This document shows, piece by piece, positions 7,199 to 15,063 of a DNA stretch of 49,099 nt. The DNA lies in NCBI GenBank assembly GCA_002869895.2, contig NEWP02000066.1, positions 1 to 49,099 on the forward strand. Direction: 5' to 3'. A model generated the notes under the pieces. That model saw only the letters and a program-made list of their open reading frames with translations, made no database searches and was not told where the DNA came from. Source of the stretch: Nitrospira sp. CG24E (lineage in GTDB: Bacteria; Nitrospirota; Nitrospiria; Nitrospirales; Nitrospiraceae). Each line of letters opens with the position of its first letter. Within the stretch, counting starts at the first letter, position 1. Both the position numbers and the translations under genes were made by a program.

Positions 7199-9043
7199 AT
7201 GTATATACTAGGCATTTCTGCTTTCTACCACGATAGTGCCGCCTGTCTGGTGCAGGATGGCGAGATTGTCGCCGCGGCGCAAGAAGAGCGATTTACTCGA
7301 AAGAAGCATGACCCTGGCTTTCCACGCCGAGCGGTGGAGTACTGTTTGGCCGAAGCCGGGATTGGGATCAAAGACCTGAAATATGTCGTCTTCTATGACA
7401 AACCTCTCATTAAGTTTGAGCGTTTGCTGGAGACCTATGTTGGCTTCGCGCCTAAAGGAGTTCAGTCGTTCCTGGCCGCGATGCCGGTCTGGTTGAAGGA
7501 AAAGCTCTTTCTTCGCAATTTGCTGAAAAAGGAAGTGTTGGCCTGTTCGCCGGGCATGGAAACGTCCGCCCTGCCGGAATTTCTATTCGGTGAACATCAT
7601 GAGTCCCACGCAGCCTCCGCCTTCTATCCTTCTCCGTATGAGCGGGCCGGGGTCCTGTGCATGGACGGGGTCGGCGAGTGGGCTACCACATCTGCCTGGC
7701 TGGGGGAGGGCCAGACCCTGACCCCGCTGTGGGACATTCCATTTCCCCACTCAATCGGGCTCTTGTACTCAGCCTTCACCTATTATACGGGCTTCAAAGT
7801 CAATTCCGGGGAGTACAAAGTGATGGGGCTGGCTCCCTACGGAGAGCCCAAGTATGTGAAGGCCATCTACGAACACCTGCTCGATCTCAAACCGGACGGC
7901 ACGTTCAGAATGAACATGGAGTATTTCAATTATTGCACAGGTCTGACGATGACGAGCCGCAAGTTCGACGGCATCTTCGGCGGCCCCCCTCGCCAGGCAG
8001 AGTCCAAGTTTGGGCAGCGGGAAATGGATTTAGCGCGATCGATTCAGGAAGTCACCGAGGAGGTCATGCTGCGTCTGTCACGGACGATGCATCGTGAAAC
8101 GGGAGTGGACTATCTCTGTTTGGCGGGCGGTGTCGCGCTCAATTGTGTCGGCAACGGGCGGGTGCTCCGTGAGGGGCCGTTTAAGGGAATTTGGATTCAG
8201 CCAGCCGCCGGTGACGCAGGGGGAGCGTTGGGAGCAGCGCTGAGTGCCTGGCACCAGTATGAGAATAAGCCCAGGACCGCCGACAATCGGAAAGACATGA
8301 TGAAGGGGAGTTATTTAGGGCCGGCATTCACAAACGACGAGGTTGAGCTCAAGTTGAAGACGCTTGAGGCGGTCTATACGAAGCTGGAAGAAGGGGAACT
8401 GTATGGTCGTGTGGCCGATGAACTGGCCGCCGGAAAAGTAGTCGGGTGGCTGCAGGGCCGAATGGAATTCGGTCCGCGATCCCTTGGCGGTCGAAGCATC
8501 CTGGGCGATGCGCGAAATACCACGATGCAGTCCGTGATGAACCTCAAGATCAAGTATCGTGAATCGTTCAGGCCCTTTGCCCCTTCTGTGTTGAGAGAGC
8601 GGGTGTCGGACTATTTTAAAATGGACTGTGATAGCCCGTACATGCTCTTGGTGGCTCCTGTGCTTGACAAACGGCGGCTTCCGTTCGAGCCGAGCCAGAA
8701 GGATCTCTGGGGAATTGATTTATTGAACGTGGTGCGTTCGGATATTCCGGCTGTGACGCACATCGATTATTCCGCGAGGGTTCAAACCGTCCACGAGGAC
8801 ACTAATCCGGGTTACTACAAGTTGCTTAAAGCGTTCGAGGGAAAGACGGGATATGCCACCTTGGTTAATACGTCTTTTAACGTTCGGGGCGAGCCGATCG
8901 TGTGTACGCCGGAAGACGCGTATCGCTGTTTCATGAGAACTGAGATGGATGTGTTGGTTCTCGAGAATTGCGTGCTGCGAAAAGCTGACCAGAAGGCGCT
9001 TGAAGGCGATACGGATTGGAAGAAGGAATTCGAGCTCGACTAA
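7199..9043 (+). CDS. Carbamoyltransferase (NodU/CmcH/SxtI family)
   Basis: This 614-residue O-carbamoyltransferase uses carbamoyl phosphate and ATP to place a carbamoyl group on a hydroxyl, here most likely on an EPS sugar. The N-terminal Kae1-like domain begins ILGISAFYHDSAACLV and holds EHHESHAASAFYPSP and the CMDGVGEW segment. The C-terminal domain shows LAGGVALNCVGNGR and QGRMEFGPRSLGGRSILGD, all hallmark motifs. Length is normal for the family. ATG 7199 is chosen because the family begins at MYILGISA, although the frame is open from 7154. Two small membrane-protein genes follow, reproducing the SxtI-SxtJ-SxtK-like order. Confidence 0.93.
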   Translation: MYILGISAFYHDSAACLVQDGEIVAAAQEERFTRKKHDPGFPRRAVEYCLAEAGIGIKDLKYVVFYDKPLIKFERLLETYVGFAPKGVQSFLAAMPVWLKEKLFLRNLLKKEVLACSPGMETSALPEFLFGEHHESHAASAFYPSPYERAGVLCMDGVGEWATTSAWLGEGQTLTPLWDIPFPHSIGLLYSAFTYYTGFKVNSGEYKVMGLAPYGEPKYVKAIYEHLLDLKPDGTFRMNMEYFNYCTGLTMTSRKFDGIFGGPPRQAESKFGQREMDLARSIQEVTEEVMLRLSRTMHRETGVDYLCLAGGVALNCVGNGRVLREGPFKGIWIQPAAGDAGGALGAALSAWHQYENKPRTADNRKDMMKGSYLGPAFTNDEVELKLKTLEAVYTKLEEGELYGRVADELAAGKVVGWLQGRMEFGPRSLGGRSILGDARNTTMQSVMNLKIKYRESFRPFAPSVLRERVSDYFKMDCDSPYMLLVAPVLDKRRLPFEPSQKDLWGIDLLNVVRSDIPAVTHIDYSARVQTVHEDTNPGYYKLLKAFEGKTGYATLVNTSFNVRGEPIVCTPEDAYRCFMRTEMDVLVLENCVLRKADQKALEGDTDWKKEFELD

Positions 9044-9058
9044 CTTGATCAGGGGGAT

Positions 9059-9457
9059 ATGATGGGCCATTCAGCTACACATACAGAACTGCGCAAGTTT
9101 GGGCTATTGGTCGGAGGAGTGTTTCTCGTCATCGGGTTCTGGCCGCTGGTATTTCGCAGCGAGCCGTTCCGGTTGTGGGCGCTGTGCCTCGGCGGATTCC
9201 TCATGATCGTGGGAGCCGCTCTACCTCGTGCGTTGGCGCCGATTCACCGAGCATGGATGTGGATCGGGCATATTCTGGGATGGATCAATACCAGGATTCT
9301 GCTCAGTATCGTGTTTTATGGTTTGGTCACGCCCATTGGCATTATCTTCCGGCTCATGGGCAAGGATGCGATGAGGCAGGCAGTTGCTCAAGATTGCCCG
9401 ACGTACCGAGTGATAAGACAACCGAGGCCGCGGTCTCATATGAAGTATCAATTTTAA
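9059..9457 (+). CDS. SxtJ-like membrane protein
   Basis: This 132-residue inner-membrane protein has three hydrophobic segments near residues 13-31, 36-55 and 79-98, then a short basic cytoplasmic tail. It resembles the SxtJ family, which repeatedly accompanies carbamoyltransferases and has no established biochemical role. It begins 15 bases after the carbamoyltransferase stop. ATG 9059 lies two bases from AGGGGG, so ATG 9062 is an equally good start. It may hold the carbamoyltransferase at the membrane near lipid-linked sugars, but that is inference. Confidence 0.8.
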   Translation: MMGHSATHTELRKFGLLVGGVFLVIGFWPLVFRSEPFRLWALCLGGFLMIVGAALPRALAPIHRAWMWIGHILGWINTRILLSIVFYGLVTPIGIIFRLMGKDAMRQAVAQDCPTYRVIRQPRPRSHMKYQF

Positions 9458-9473
9458 TCAGATAGATAAGATA

Positions 9474-9480
9474 AAGGAGG
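9474..9480 (+). promoter_or_regulatory. Strong ribosome-binding site of the 50-residue ORF
   Basis: AAGGAGG lies six bases before ATG 9487. It is one of the best Shine-Dalgarno matches in the window and is the main evidence, beside the protein sequence, that the very short ORF at 9487-9639 is a real gene. Confidence 0.8.
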
Positions 9481-9486
9481 GTTCAC

Positions 9487-9639
9487 ATGTTCGAGTTTAC
9501 CTCAGAGCTCTGGTCGTTTATGAGGGAGCGCAAAAAGTTTTGGCTCCTTCCCATTGTCACCGTTCTCGTGCTGCTCGGAAGCCTGATTGTCCTGACGCAA
9601 GGATCCGTGGTGGCGCCATTCATCTATACGTTGTTTTAA
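9487..9639 (+). CDS. Small DUF5989/SxtK-like membrane protein
   Basis: This is a 50-residue ORF that ordinary length cut-offs would miss. It starts MFEFTSELWSFMRERKKFW, has one TM helix at about residues 19-37 and ends PFIYTLF. This matches the small single-helix DUF5989 family that sits beside carbamoyltransferase and SxtJ genes and resembles SxtK of saxitoxin clusters. A strong AAGGAGG precedes it, and it follows the sxtJ-like gene by 29 bases. Function is unknown. A membrane-docking or assembly role for the carbamoyltransferase is a reasonable guess. Confidence 0.82.
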   Translation: MFEFTSELWSFMRERKKFWLLPIVTVLVLLGSLIVLTQGSVVAPFIYTLF

Positions 9640-9655
9640 GAAGAGCTTGGCCAGA

Positions 9656-9693
9656 CCGATTGCTCTCCTCACGACGGTGAGGAGAGCGATCGG
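9656..9693 (+). terminator. Long hairpin after the carbamoyltransferase triad
   Basis: A 17-bp stem (arms 9656-9672 and 9677-9693) closes a GACG tetraloop, with a single G-U pair as its only irregularity. It begins 17 bases after the small ORF's stop. No U-run follows, so it may act as a 3'-end stabiliser or rho-dependent end, but it is a clear boundary between the triad and the next unit. Confidence 0.65.
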
Positions 9694-9894
9694 TGGCGCT
9701 AGGCAGGCTGGTGATTGTGATTCCCGTCAGATAGACCAAATCGGTTTGCTAGCCTCAAAGCTTCGTTGCAACAATGCAGGTGGCGCCGTTCCTTTGCCAC
9801 GGCCCGTTGACCTACCTCAGAATTCTCGGAACCACTCTTAGTGTTCGGTGGTTTGTTCGACACATCCGTCCGGCTCTACATGGGTGCTGCATAT

Positions 9895-10872
9895 ATGAAA
9901 CTCGTCGTCACCATCGATACTGAAGAAGATCAGTGGGGGAGATACGCGGTCGACGGACACACACTGAACAATATTTCTCAGATTGCACGGCTTCAGGAGT
10001 TGTTCGACGAATTTGCTGTAATTCCCACCTATCTAATCACCTATCCTGTCGCCACCGATAAGACGTCCGTTTCGAGTTTCAGCGAAATTCTTCAAAGCGG
10101 GCGCTGCGAGATTGGCATGCACTGCCATCCCTGGAACACCCCGCCTTATGGAGAAGCGATGACGGAGAGAAACAGCATGCTCTGCAATCTTTCCGCCGAA
10201 TTGCAGAAGGAAAAACTGACGCAGCTACACGGCGCGATTGTGGAGTCTTTTGGAATCGCGCCGGTCTCCTTCCGCGCTGGAAGGTGGGGCTATGGAAAGC
10301 ATGCAGCTGCAAGCCTTCACGCGTTGGGTTACAAAGTGGATACGTCCGTACTGCCCTTTGTTGACTGGTCGAGCCAGTATGGACCGAACTTTTCAGACGC
10401 CGATCCCGCACCATACCGATTTCACTACGACGATATTCTCTCTGTCCGTTCATCAGGACCGATGCTGGAGGTTCCCGCGACTATTGGGTTTGCAGGCCTT
10501 ACCAGTTCGAGCTTCGAGAAAGCCAACAGAGTCCACCATCTACTCACCAGGCCCCCCTACAATCTGCTTAGGGCTGCCGGAGTGTTGCATCGTTGCGGTG
10601 TTCTTCAAAAGATCTGGCTTTCTCCGGAAAATTCCACGGGCGATGAAATGATCACCTTGGCGAGATCGATGGCGCAGAAAGGTGCGCAAGTTCTGAATCT
10701 CTTTTTTCACTCACCCACATTGCAGCCAGGGCTCACCCCTTTTGTGAGGAATGAGTCCGATAAACGGGAATTTATGGAGCGAATAAGAATGTTCCTGCGA
10801 TTTGCTGTCGATGCCGGGTTTGAATCAATCGCCCTGGGAAGTGCTCCGAGCGTTGTGTGTCGGCCTTCGTGA
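9895..10872 (+). CDS. WalW-like polysaccharide deacetylase family protein
   Basis: This 325-residue NodB-like protein begins at once with KLVVTIDTEEDQWG, which carries the catalytic Asp and matches the WalW-type subgroup. Metal-site motif GMHCHPWNTPP, then FRAGRWGYG and LFFHSPTL complete the fold. It lacks a signal peptide, suggesting action on a cytoplasmic sugar or lipid-linked precursor. ATG 9895 is chosen because conserved sequence starts there. GTG 9841 and ATG 9880 are in frame, and none has a strong ribosome-binding site. It stands alone between two intergenic gaps of about 200-250 bases. It is distinct from the deacetylases at 5550 and 39328. Confidence 0.8.
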   Translation: MKLVVTIDTEEDQWGRYAVDGHTLNNISQIARLQELFDEFAVIPTYLITYPVATDKTSVSSFSEILQSGRCEIGMHCHPWNTPPYGEAMTERNSMLCNLSAELQKEKLTQLHGAIVESFGIAPVSFRAGRWGYGKHAAASLHALGYKVDTSVLPFVDWSSQYGPNFSDADPAPYRFHYDDILSVRSSGPMLEVPATIGFAGLTSSSFEKANRVHHLLTRPPYNLLRAAGVLHRCGVLQKIWLSPENSTGDEMITLARSMAQKGAQVLNLFFHSPTLQPGLTPFVRNESDKREFMERIRMFLRFAVDAGFESIALGSAPSVVCRPS

Positions 10873-11064
10873 GGAGGGCGAAGTCTTCGGAGCGGTGCGG
10901 ATCTGTTTCGATCGTTTTTCCGATTCTGAAGGATGAACCCCTGGTTCTTGCGCTCTTGGGCGACTCCGTTGCGGAACAGGTAGGAAGAGGGGCATGATCT
11001 CCTGACCAGGATGGTCCAGAAACCGTAGTAGAGAGACGAGTATCACTAAACAAGGAGGCTTCTC

Positions 11065-11904
11065 ATGATCACCGAGACTCTGAAATCCAATGGAACGATG
11101 CGACATACCCGCGACTATCTTTGCGAGATCGGCGTGGTCGACCTGCCGCCCCTGACGAGCCCGTTTGATCCCGGCTACGACCCTCTGACACTGGAGAGTC
11201 ATCTCGAACAGAGTCGGCATCTGATCTCCTCGTTAAAGATTTCGATGGCCTGCTGGCAAGTCGCAAATGAAATTGCCACACGCAAGAAAGTCGATGCCGC
11301 ACGGCGTCTCAATGTTCCTGTCTGCACGGGGGGAGGGCCATTCGAAATCGCGGTGTACTTCAAGAAGCTTCCGGAATATCTCGATCTCTGCGCCGATATC
11401 GGAGTGACGGGCATTGAAGCCGGCGCAGGATTCATCGAGAACGTGCTGAACCCCCGTGAGATCGCGCGTCTTGTGTCTGAACGGGGCCTTACGTTGCAAT
11501 TCGAGATCGGCGAAAAACATGGGGGAACGTTTACCGAGGATGTCGTCACACAACTGGTGGATCAAGGTAAGCGATGGCTCGATGCCGGGGCGGGAAAGAT
11601 CGTGGTGGAGGGGCGGGAAAGCGCGCAAGACGTCGGGCTGTTCGACGGAAAAGGAAAGTTGAATGCGGCGTTTGCGGAGCGTTTCGTTGAGGCATACGGC
11701 ATGGATCGTACGATCTTCGAAGCGCCGAACAAACCGAGCCAGTTTGCGTTACTCAATCACTTCGGGCCTCGCGTGCATCTGAGCAATGTCCGCTTGGAAG
11801 AGTTGCTCCGGGTGGAGATCTATCGCAGGGGTTTGCATTCCGATGCGTTTCAACAGGAGATCCTGCGGCCCAAGGGGCCGGCTTTAAACGGCTTGTATGC
11901 ATAA
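11065..11904 (+). CDS. comA: Phosphosulfolactate synthase (ComA family)
   Basis: This 279-residue TIM-barrel enzyme is predicted to add sulfite to phosphoenolpyruvate, making (R)-2-phospho-3-sulfolactate. Family signatures are the lysine in SLKIS, CTGGGPFEIAV, EIGEKHGG, AGAGKIVVEGRES and IFEAPNKPSQ, followed by GPRVHLSNV and a GLHSDAF tail like Bacillus YitD. AAGGAGG at 11052-11058 precedes ATG 11065 by six bases. comB follows after 10 bases. ComA normally serves coenzyme M synthesis in archaea or sulfolactate production in Bacillus spores. No later coenzyme M gene is in the window, so the product here is probably sulfolactate itself. An EPS operon is an unusual home for it. Confidence 0.9.
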   Translation: MITETLKSNGTMRHTRDYLCEIGVVDLPPLTSPFDPGYDPLTLESHLEQSRHLISSLKISMACWQVANEIATRKKVDAARRLNVPVCTGGGPFEIAVYFKKLPEYLDLCADIGVTGIEAGAGFIENVLNPREIARLVSERGLTLQFEIGEKHGGTFTEDVVTQLVDQGKRWLDAGAGKIVVEGRESAQDVGLFDGKGKLNAAFAERFVEAYGMDRTIFEAPNKPSQFALLNHFGPRVHLSNVRLEELLRVEIYRRGLHSDAFQQEILRPKGPALNGLYA

Positions 11905-11914
11905 GGAGAAAATA

Positions 11915-12655
11915 ATGAAAGGCGCAGTCATCATCGACTCGTTTCCGGAGAGCGCGGCGCGTTACAGGGAAGGGTATGCCATTGTGGCGATCGATGTGAT
12001 CCGGGCGACGACCACGGCCACCACTGCGGTCAGCCTTGGACGGAAGGTCTACCCGGCACAGACGACCGACGAGGCGTTCCGCATCGCGTCGACGCTCAAG
12101 GAGCCGCTCTTGGTCGGGGAGCTGGGTGGGAACATGCCGGTTGGATTCGATCTGACTAACAGTCCGGCCCAGATGGCGAAGCGAGGCGATGTGCACCGCC
12201 CTATGGTGCTGGTGTCTTCTTCGGGAACGCAGCTCATGCTGAATGCGGCCGGCGCGGAGGCCGTGTATATCGCCTGCTTCAGGAACCTTTCCGCCGTCGT
12301 CCGTCATCTGGCCGGTCGGCATGCTCGGATTGCCGTTTTGGGGGCCGGAACCCGAAACCAGTTTCGCCGGGAAGACCAGATGGCCTGCGCCTGGATTGCT
12401 GAGCGACTGGTTGAGTCTGGCTATGTCCCGGAAACCGAGATGACCAGTCTCTATATCTCCCGTTGGAGCGGGATGAGTCCGGAAGCCGTGCGATCCGGGA
12501 GGAGCGCGGCGTATCTGAAACAGTCGGGTCAGGAAGTGGATCTGGAGTATGTGCTCAGCCACTTCGATGATCTGGACCTGGTCCCTTCGTTGATCAATGG
12601 AAGATTAGTGCCTGCGGAAGATCGACGAGAAACGCGACGGATCTCTGTGTCCTAA
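11915..12655 (+). CDS. comB: 2-phosphosulfolactate phosphatase (ComB family)
   Basis: This 246-residue Mg-dependent acid phosphatase should release 3-sulfolactate from the ComA product. Hallmarks are AIDVIRATTT near residue 27, LVGELGG, the SNSP-like LTNSPAQM, VSSSGTQ and GAGTRNQFRREDQMACAW. ATG 11915 follows AAGGAG by six bases, while the in-frame ATG at 11897 lies inside comA and has no site. Neighbouring comA and comB make the two-step route from phosphoenolpyruvate plus sulfite to sulfolactate complete. The downstream ligases and the LarA homologue are then natural candidates for using sulfolactate. Confidence 0.92.
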   Translation: MKGAVIIDSFPESAARYREGYAIVAIDVIRATTTATTAVSLGRKVYPAQTTDEAFRIASTLKEPLLVGELGGNMPVGFDLTNSPAQMAKRGDVHRPMVLVSSSGTQLMLNAAGAEAVYIACFRNLSAVVRHLAGRHARIAVLGAGTRNQFRREDQMACAWIAERLVESGYVPETEMTSLYISRWSGMSPEAVRSGRSAAYLKQSGQEVDLEYVLSHFDDLDLVPSLINGRLVPAEDRRETRRISVS

Positions 12656-12687
12656 GGCTGGTTTCGATCACAAAGGTGGAAGATACC

Positions 12688-13899
12688 GTGCGAATCCAGA
12701 ACATCACGACACCAGTGGTAGTGGTGAACTGCAAACTCGGGGCCTTGGCTATTATGCGTAGCCTGGGGGAACAGGGCATTCCGATCTACGGGGTCGATGC
12801 CGATCCTCAATCACCCGGCTTGCTCTCACGGTACTGTAGGAAGAGCTTTCTTTATGGGTTGGACGAAGGCCATCCGGGACGGTTTGTCGAACAATTGTTG
12901 GGGGTGGGGCAGGAAATCGGGCGGCTTTCGATTTTGATCCCGACGTCGGACGAGACCGCTGTCTTTGTCGCAGAGTATGCCGAAGCGTTGAGCCGATGGT
13001 TCATGTTCCCGAATAATTCGCCCGCCGTGCTGCGAGAGCTGATCAGCAAGAAAGGGATGTATGACTTAGTCGGCCGTCATGGCGTGCCGACACCGTTTAC
13101 TCTCTTTCCTGAATCTCTGAAGGATGTCGAATCGTCGCTGCATAAAGTGAAGTTCCCCTTGATGTTGAAGGGGATATATGGAAATCGTCTTCAGGCAAGA
13201 AACAAGAAGAAGATGGTCACGGTTCACTCGTCGAATGAGCTGGTTGAACAGTATAAGGAAATGGAGGAGCCGGGTTTCCCGAATCTGATGCTTCAGGAGT
13301 ACATCCCCGGTGGTGACGATCAGATTTTCATGTTCAACGGATATTTCGACCACGCTTCAGACTGCCGGATCGGGTTAACCGGGTACAAGATCCGCCAGTT
13401 TCCGGTCCATGTCGGCTGTACGTCGCTCGGAGAATGTCGCTCGAATGAGACCGTTGCCAAGTTGACCACGCAGTTCATGAAAGCGATTGGCTATCGCGGC
13501 ATACTTGATATCGGATATCGATTCGATGCGCGTGACGGCCAATATAAAGTTCTTGATATCAACCCGCGAGTCGGCCAAGCGTTCCGGCTCTTCGTCGCCG
13601 AAGGCGATATCGATGTGGTCAAAACCCTCTATCTGGATCTTACCGGTCAGTCGCTGCCGATGATCATTCCGAGAGAAGGGCGCCGTTGGCTCATTGAAGA
13701 TTTCGACCTGACGTCCTCACTTGACTACTATCAAGAGGGGACATTGCGCTTCGGGGATTGGGTCCGCTCATTCAAGGGGATAGAGGAAGCGGCCTGGTTT
13801 AATTGGAGAGACCCCTATCCGTTCGTCAAAATGGTCTGGACTCTCCTGAAACGACTCCCATCCTGGGGGCTAAAGCGGTCGGGTGTGGGGAAGAGGTAA
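12688..13899 (+). CDS. ATP-grasp carboxylate-amine ligase 1
   Basis: This 403-residue ATP-grasp enzyme is expected to activate a carboxylate as an acyl phosphate and join it to an amine or other nucleophile. The pre-ATP-grasp part (VVVVNCKLGALAIMRSLG, IPTSDETA) precedes the ATP-binding lysine in FPLMLKGIYGNR, LMLQEYIPGGDDQIF and the metal-binding VLDINPRVGQ near residue 298. The closest resemblance is to D-aspartate-ligase-like or predicted ATP-grasp proteins of COG3919. GTG 12688 is preferred because AAAGGTGGA sits seven bases upstream. GTG 12676 is the longer option. The gene follows comB by 32 bases, so sulfolactate is a plausible acid substrate. This is inference. Confidence 0.85.
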   Translation: MRIQNITTPVVVVNCKLGALAIMRSLGEQGIPIYGVDADPQSPGLLSRYCRKSFLYGLDEGHPGRFVEQLLGVGQEIGRLSILIPTSDETAVFVAEYAEALSRWFMFPNNSPAVLRELISKKGMYDLVGRHGVPTPFTLFPESLKDVESSLHKVKFPLMLKGIYGNRLQARNKKKMVTVHSSNELVEQYKEMEEPGFPNLMLQEYIPGGDDQIFMFNGYFDHASDCRIGLTGYKIRQFPVHVGCTSLGECRSNETVAKLTTQFMKAIGYRGILDIGYRFDARDGQYKVLDINPRVGQAFRLFVAEGDIDVVKTLYLDLTGQSLPMIIPREGRRWLIEDFDLTSSLDYYQEGTLRFGDWVRSFKGIEEAAWFNWRDPYPFVKMVWTLLKRLPSWGLKRSGVGKR

Positions 13900-13907
13900 G
13901 AGATACC

Positions 13908-15059
13908 GTGGGGGTTGCCGGATCCGATGTCAGTCCGGTAGGGCTACGTCCCTACATGCCTCAGCTCGATGGAGTTCGCGCCTGTGCAGTGATGATGGTA
14001 TTCGTCAGCCACTGGATACCGTGGGGCTATCAGGGTGGCTTCCCCTGGAATAATTTCGGTGTGGATTTATTCTTTGTTCTAAGCGGTTTTCTCATCACGG
14101 ATATTCTGTTGCATGGTCGGCGGTATATGGAAAGAGGGGAGCAGGGTTTTTTCCTGACACTGAGGCAGTTCTACATACGTCGAGCCCTTCGGATTTGCCC
14201 ACTGTATTTTGCCTTTCTCCTCGGTTACGCCTGGACGGTCCCGGGTTTTATCAATGAGCTGACTCCGTGGTTGTGGACCTACACCCTGAACCTGTTTCGA
14301 GTCTTGGTCGATAACAACTGGGAAGGACCCATCTCCCATCTCTGGTCCTTGTCGATTGAAGAGCAGTTTTACCTCGTCTGGCCATGGGTCATCCTGTTGA
14401 CACCTCGTCGATTTCTATTGCCCGTTCTTTTACTGGCCGTTGCGATCGGTCCCACGGCTAAGGTGATCCTTGATCTGAATGAAGTGTCGGAACGGGCGGT
14501 CCGGTTCTTCACGCTGTCCCGTATGGACACGCTCGCTTTGGGAGGCTTGCTGGCGTATGTCGTTTATCAATATGGGTTGCTGCCCGTTGCAAAAAGCCGT
14601 ATTTCTGATTGGTTCCTCTGGATCGGGTTGCCGGTATTCTGTCTGGTAGTGGGGCTTCGAGCAATCGGTATCGGCTCAACGAAATGGATGATCCTGGAGT
14701 TGTCTGCCGAGACGCTTCTGTGTGGATGGGTGGTGCTTCGTGCGGCTCAGGGATTCCAAGGGTTGATCGGACGATTCCTTGGCTTAGCCCCGCTGGTGTA
14801 CCTGGGCCAAATTAGCTACGGATTATATCTTCTCCACAAGCCGATTCCTTCTATTCTTCGGGCCTATGGGATTGACACAGATGAGATCCCGGCCGGAATC
14901 GGGTTCCTCATGTATACGATCTTGGCAATTCTGGCGGCGTCCCTCTCGTGGTATCTCTTTGAAGGGCCCATCAACAGGCTCAAACGGAATTTCCCTTATC
15001 GAGTCAATGGAGTCATGCCTGCCTGTGAACCGGCAATAGCCAGGGGTACTAGGGAGTAA
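13908..15059 (+). CDS. OafA-type membrane acyltransferase (acyltransferase 3)
   Basis: This 383-residue multi-pass membrane protein of the acyltransferase 3 family transfers an acetyl or other acyl group onto a sugar hydroxyl. It shows the family start (PQLDGVRACAVMMVFVSHW, with conserved Arg and His), FGVDLFFVLSGFLI and the hallmark SIEEQFYLVWPW, with about ten helices. No SGNH domain is fused, so a separate periplasmic partner such as one of the four SGNH proteins is possible. GTG 13908 starts eight bases after the ligase stop. The frame is open back to 13803, but that stretch overlaps the ligase and looks unlike a family N-terminus. Confidence 0.9.
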   Translation: MGVAGSDVSPVGLRPYMPQLDGVRACAVMMVFVSHWIPWGYQGGFPWNNFGVDLFFVLSGFLITDILLHGRRYMERGEQGFFLTLRQFYIRRALRICPLYFAFLLGYAWTVPGFINELTPWLWTYTLNLFRVLVDNNWEGPISHLWSLSIEEQFYLVWPWVILLTPRRFLLPVLLLAVAIGPTAKVILDLNEVSERAVRFFTLSRMDTLALGGLLAYVVYQYGLLPVAKSRISDWFLWIGLPVFCLVVGLRAIGIGSTKWMILELSAETLLCGWVVLRAAQGFQGLIGRFLGLAPLVYLGQISYGLYLLHKPIPSILRAYGIDTDEIPAGIGFLMYTILAILAASLSWYLFEGPINRLKRNFPYRVNGVMPACEPAIARGTRE

Positions 15060-15063
15060 AACG

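Noticed and set aside
11753-12562. Minus-strand ORF of 269 codons opposite comB
   Set aside because: It lies opposite the clear comA/comB genes, has no ribosome-binding site and no recognisable domain, and its Arg/His/Pro-rich content is typical of an antisense shadow.
11065-12655. Coenzyme M biosynthesis locus
   Set aside because: Only the ComA and ComB steps are present. No sulfopyruvate-forming dehydrogenase or decarboxylase is in the window, and the neighbours are EPS genes.
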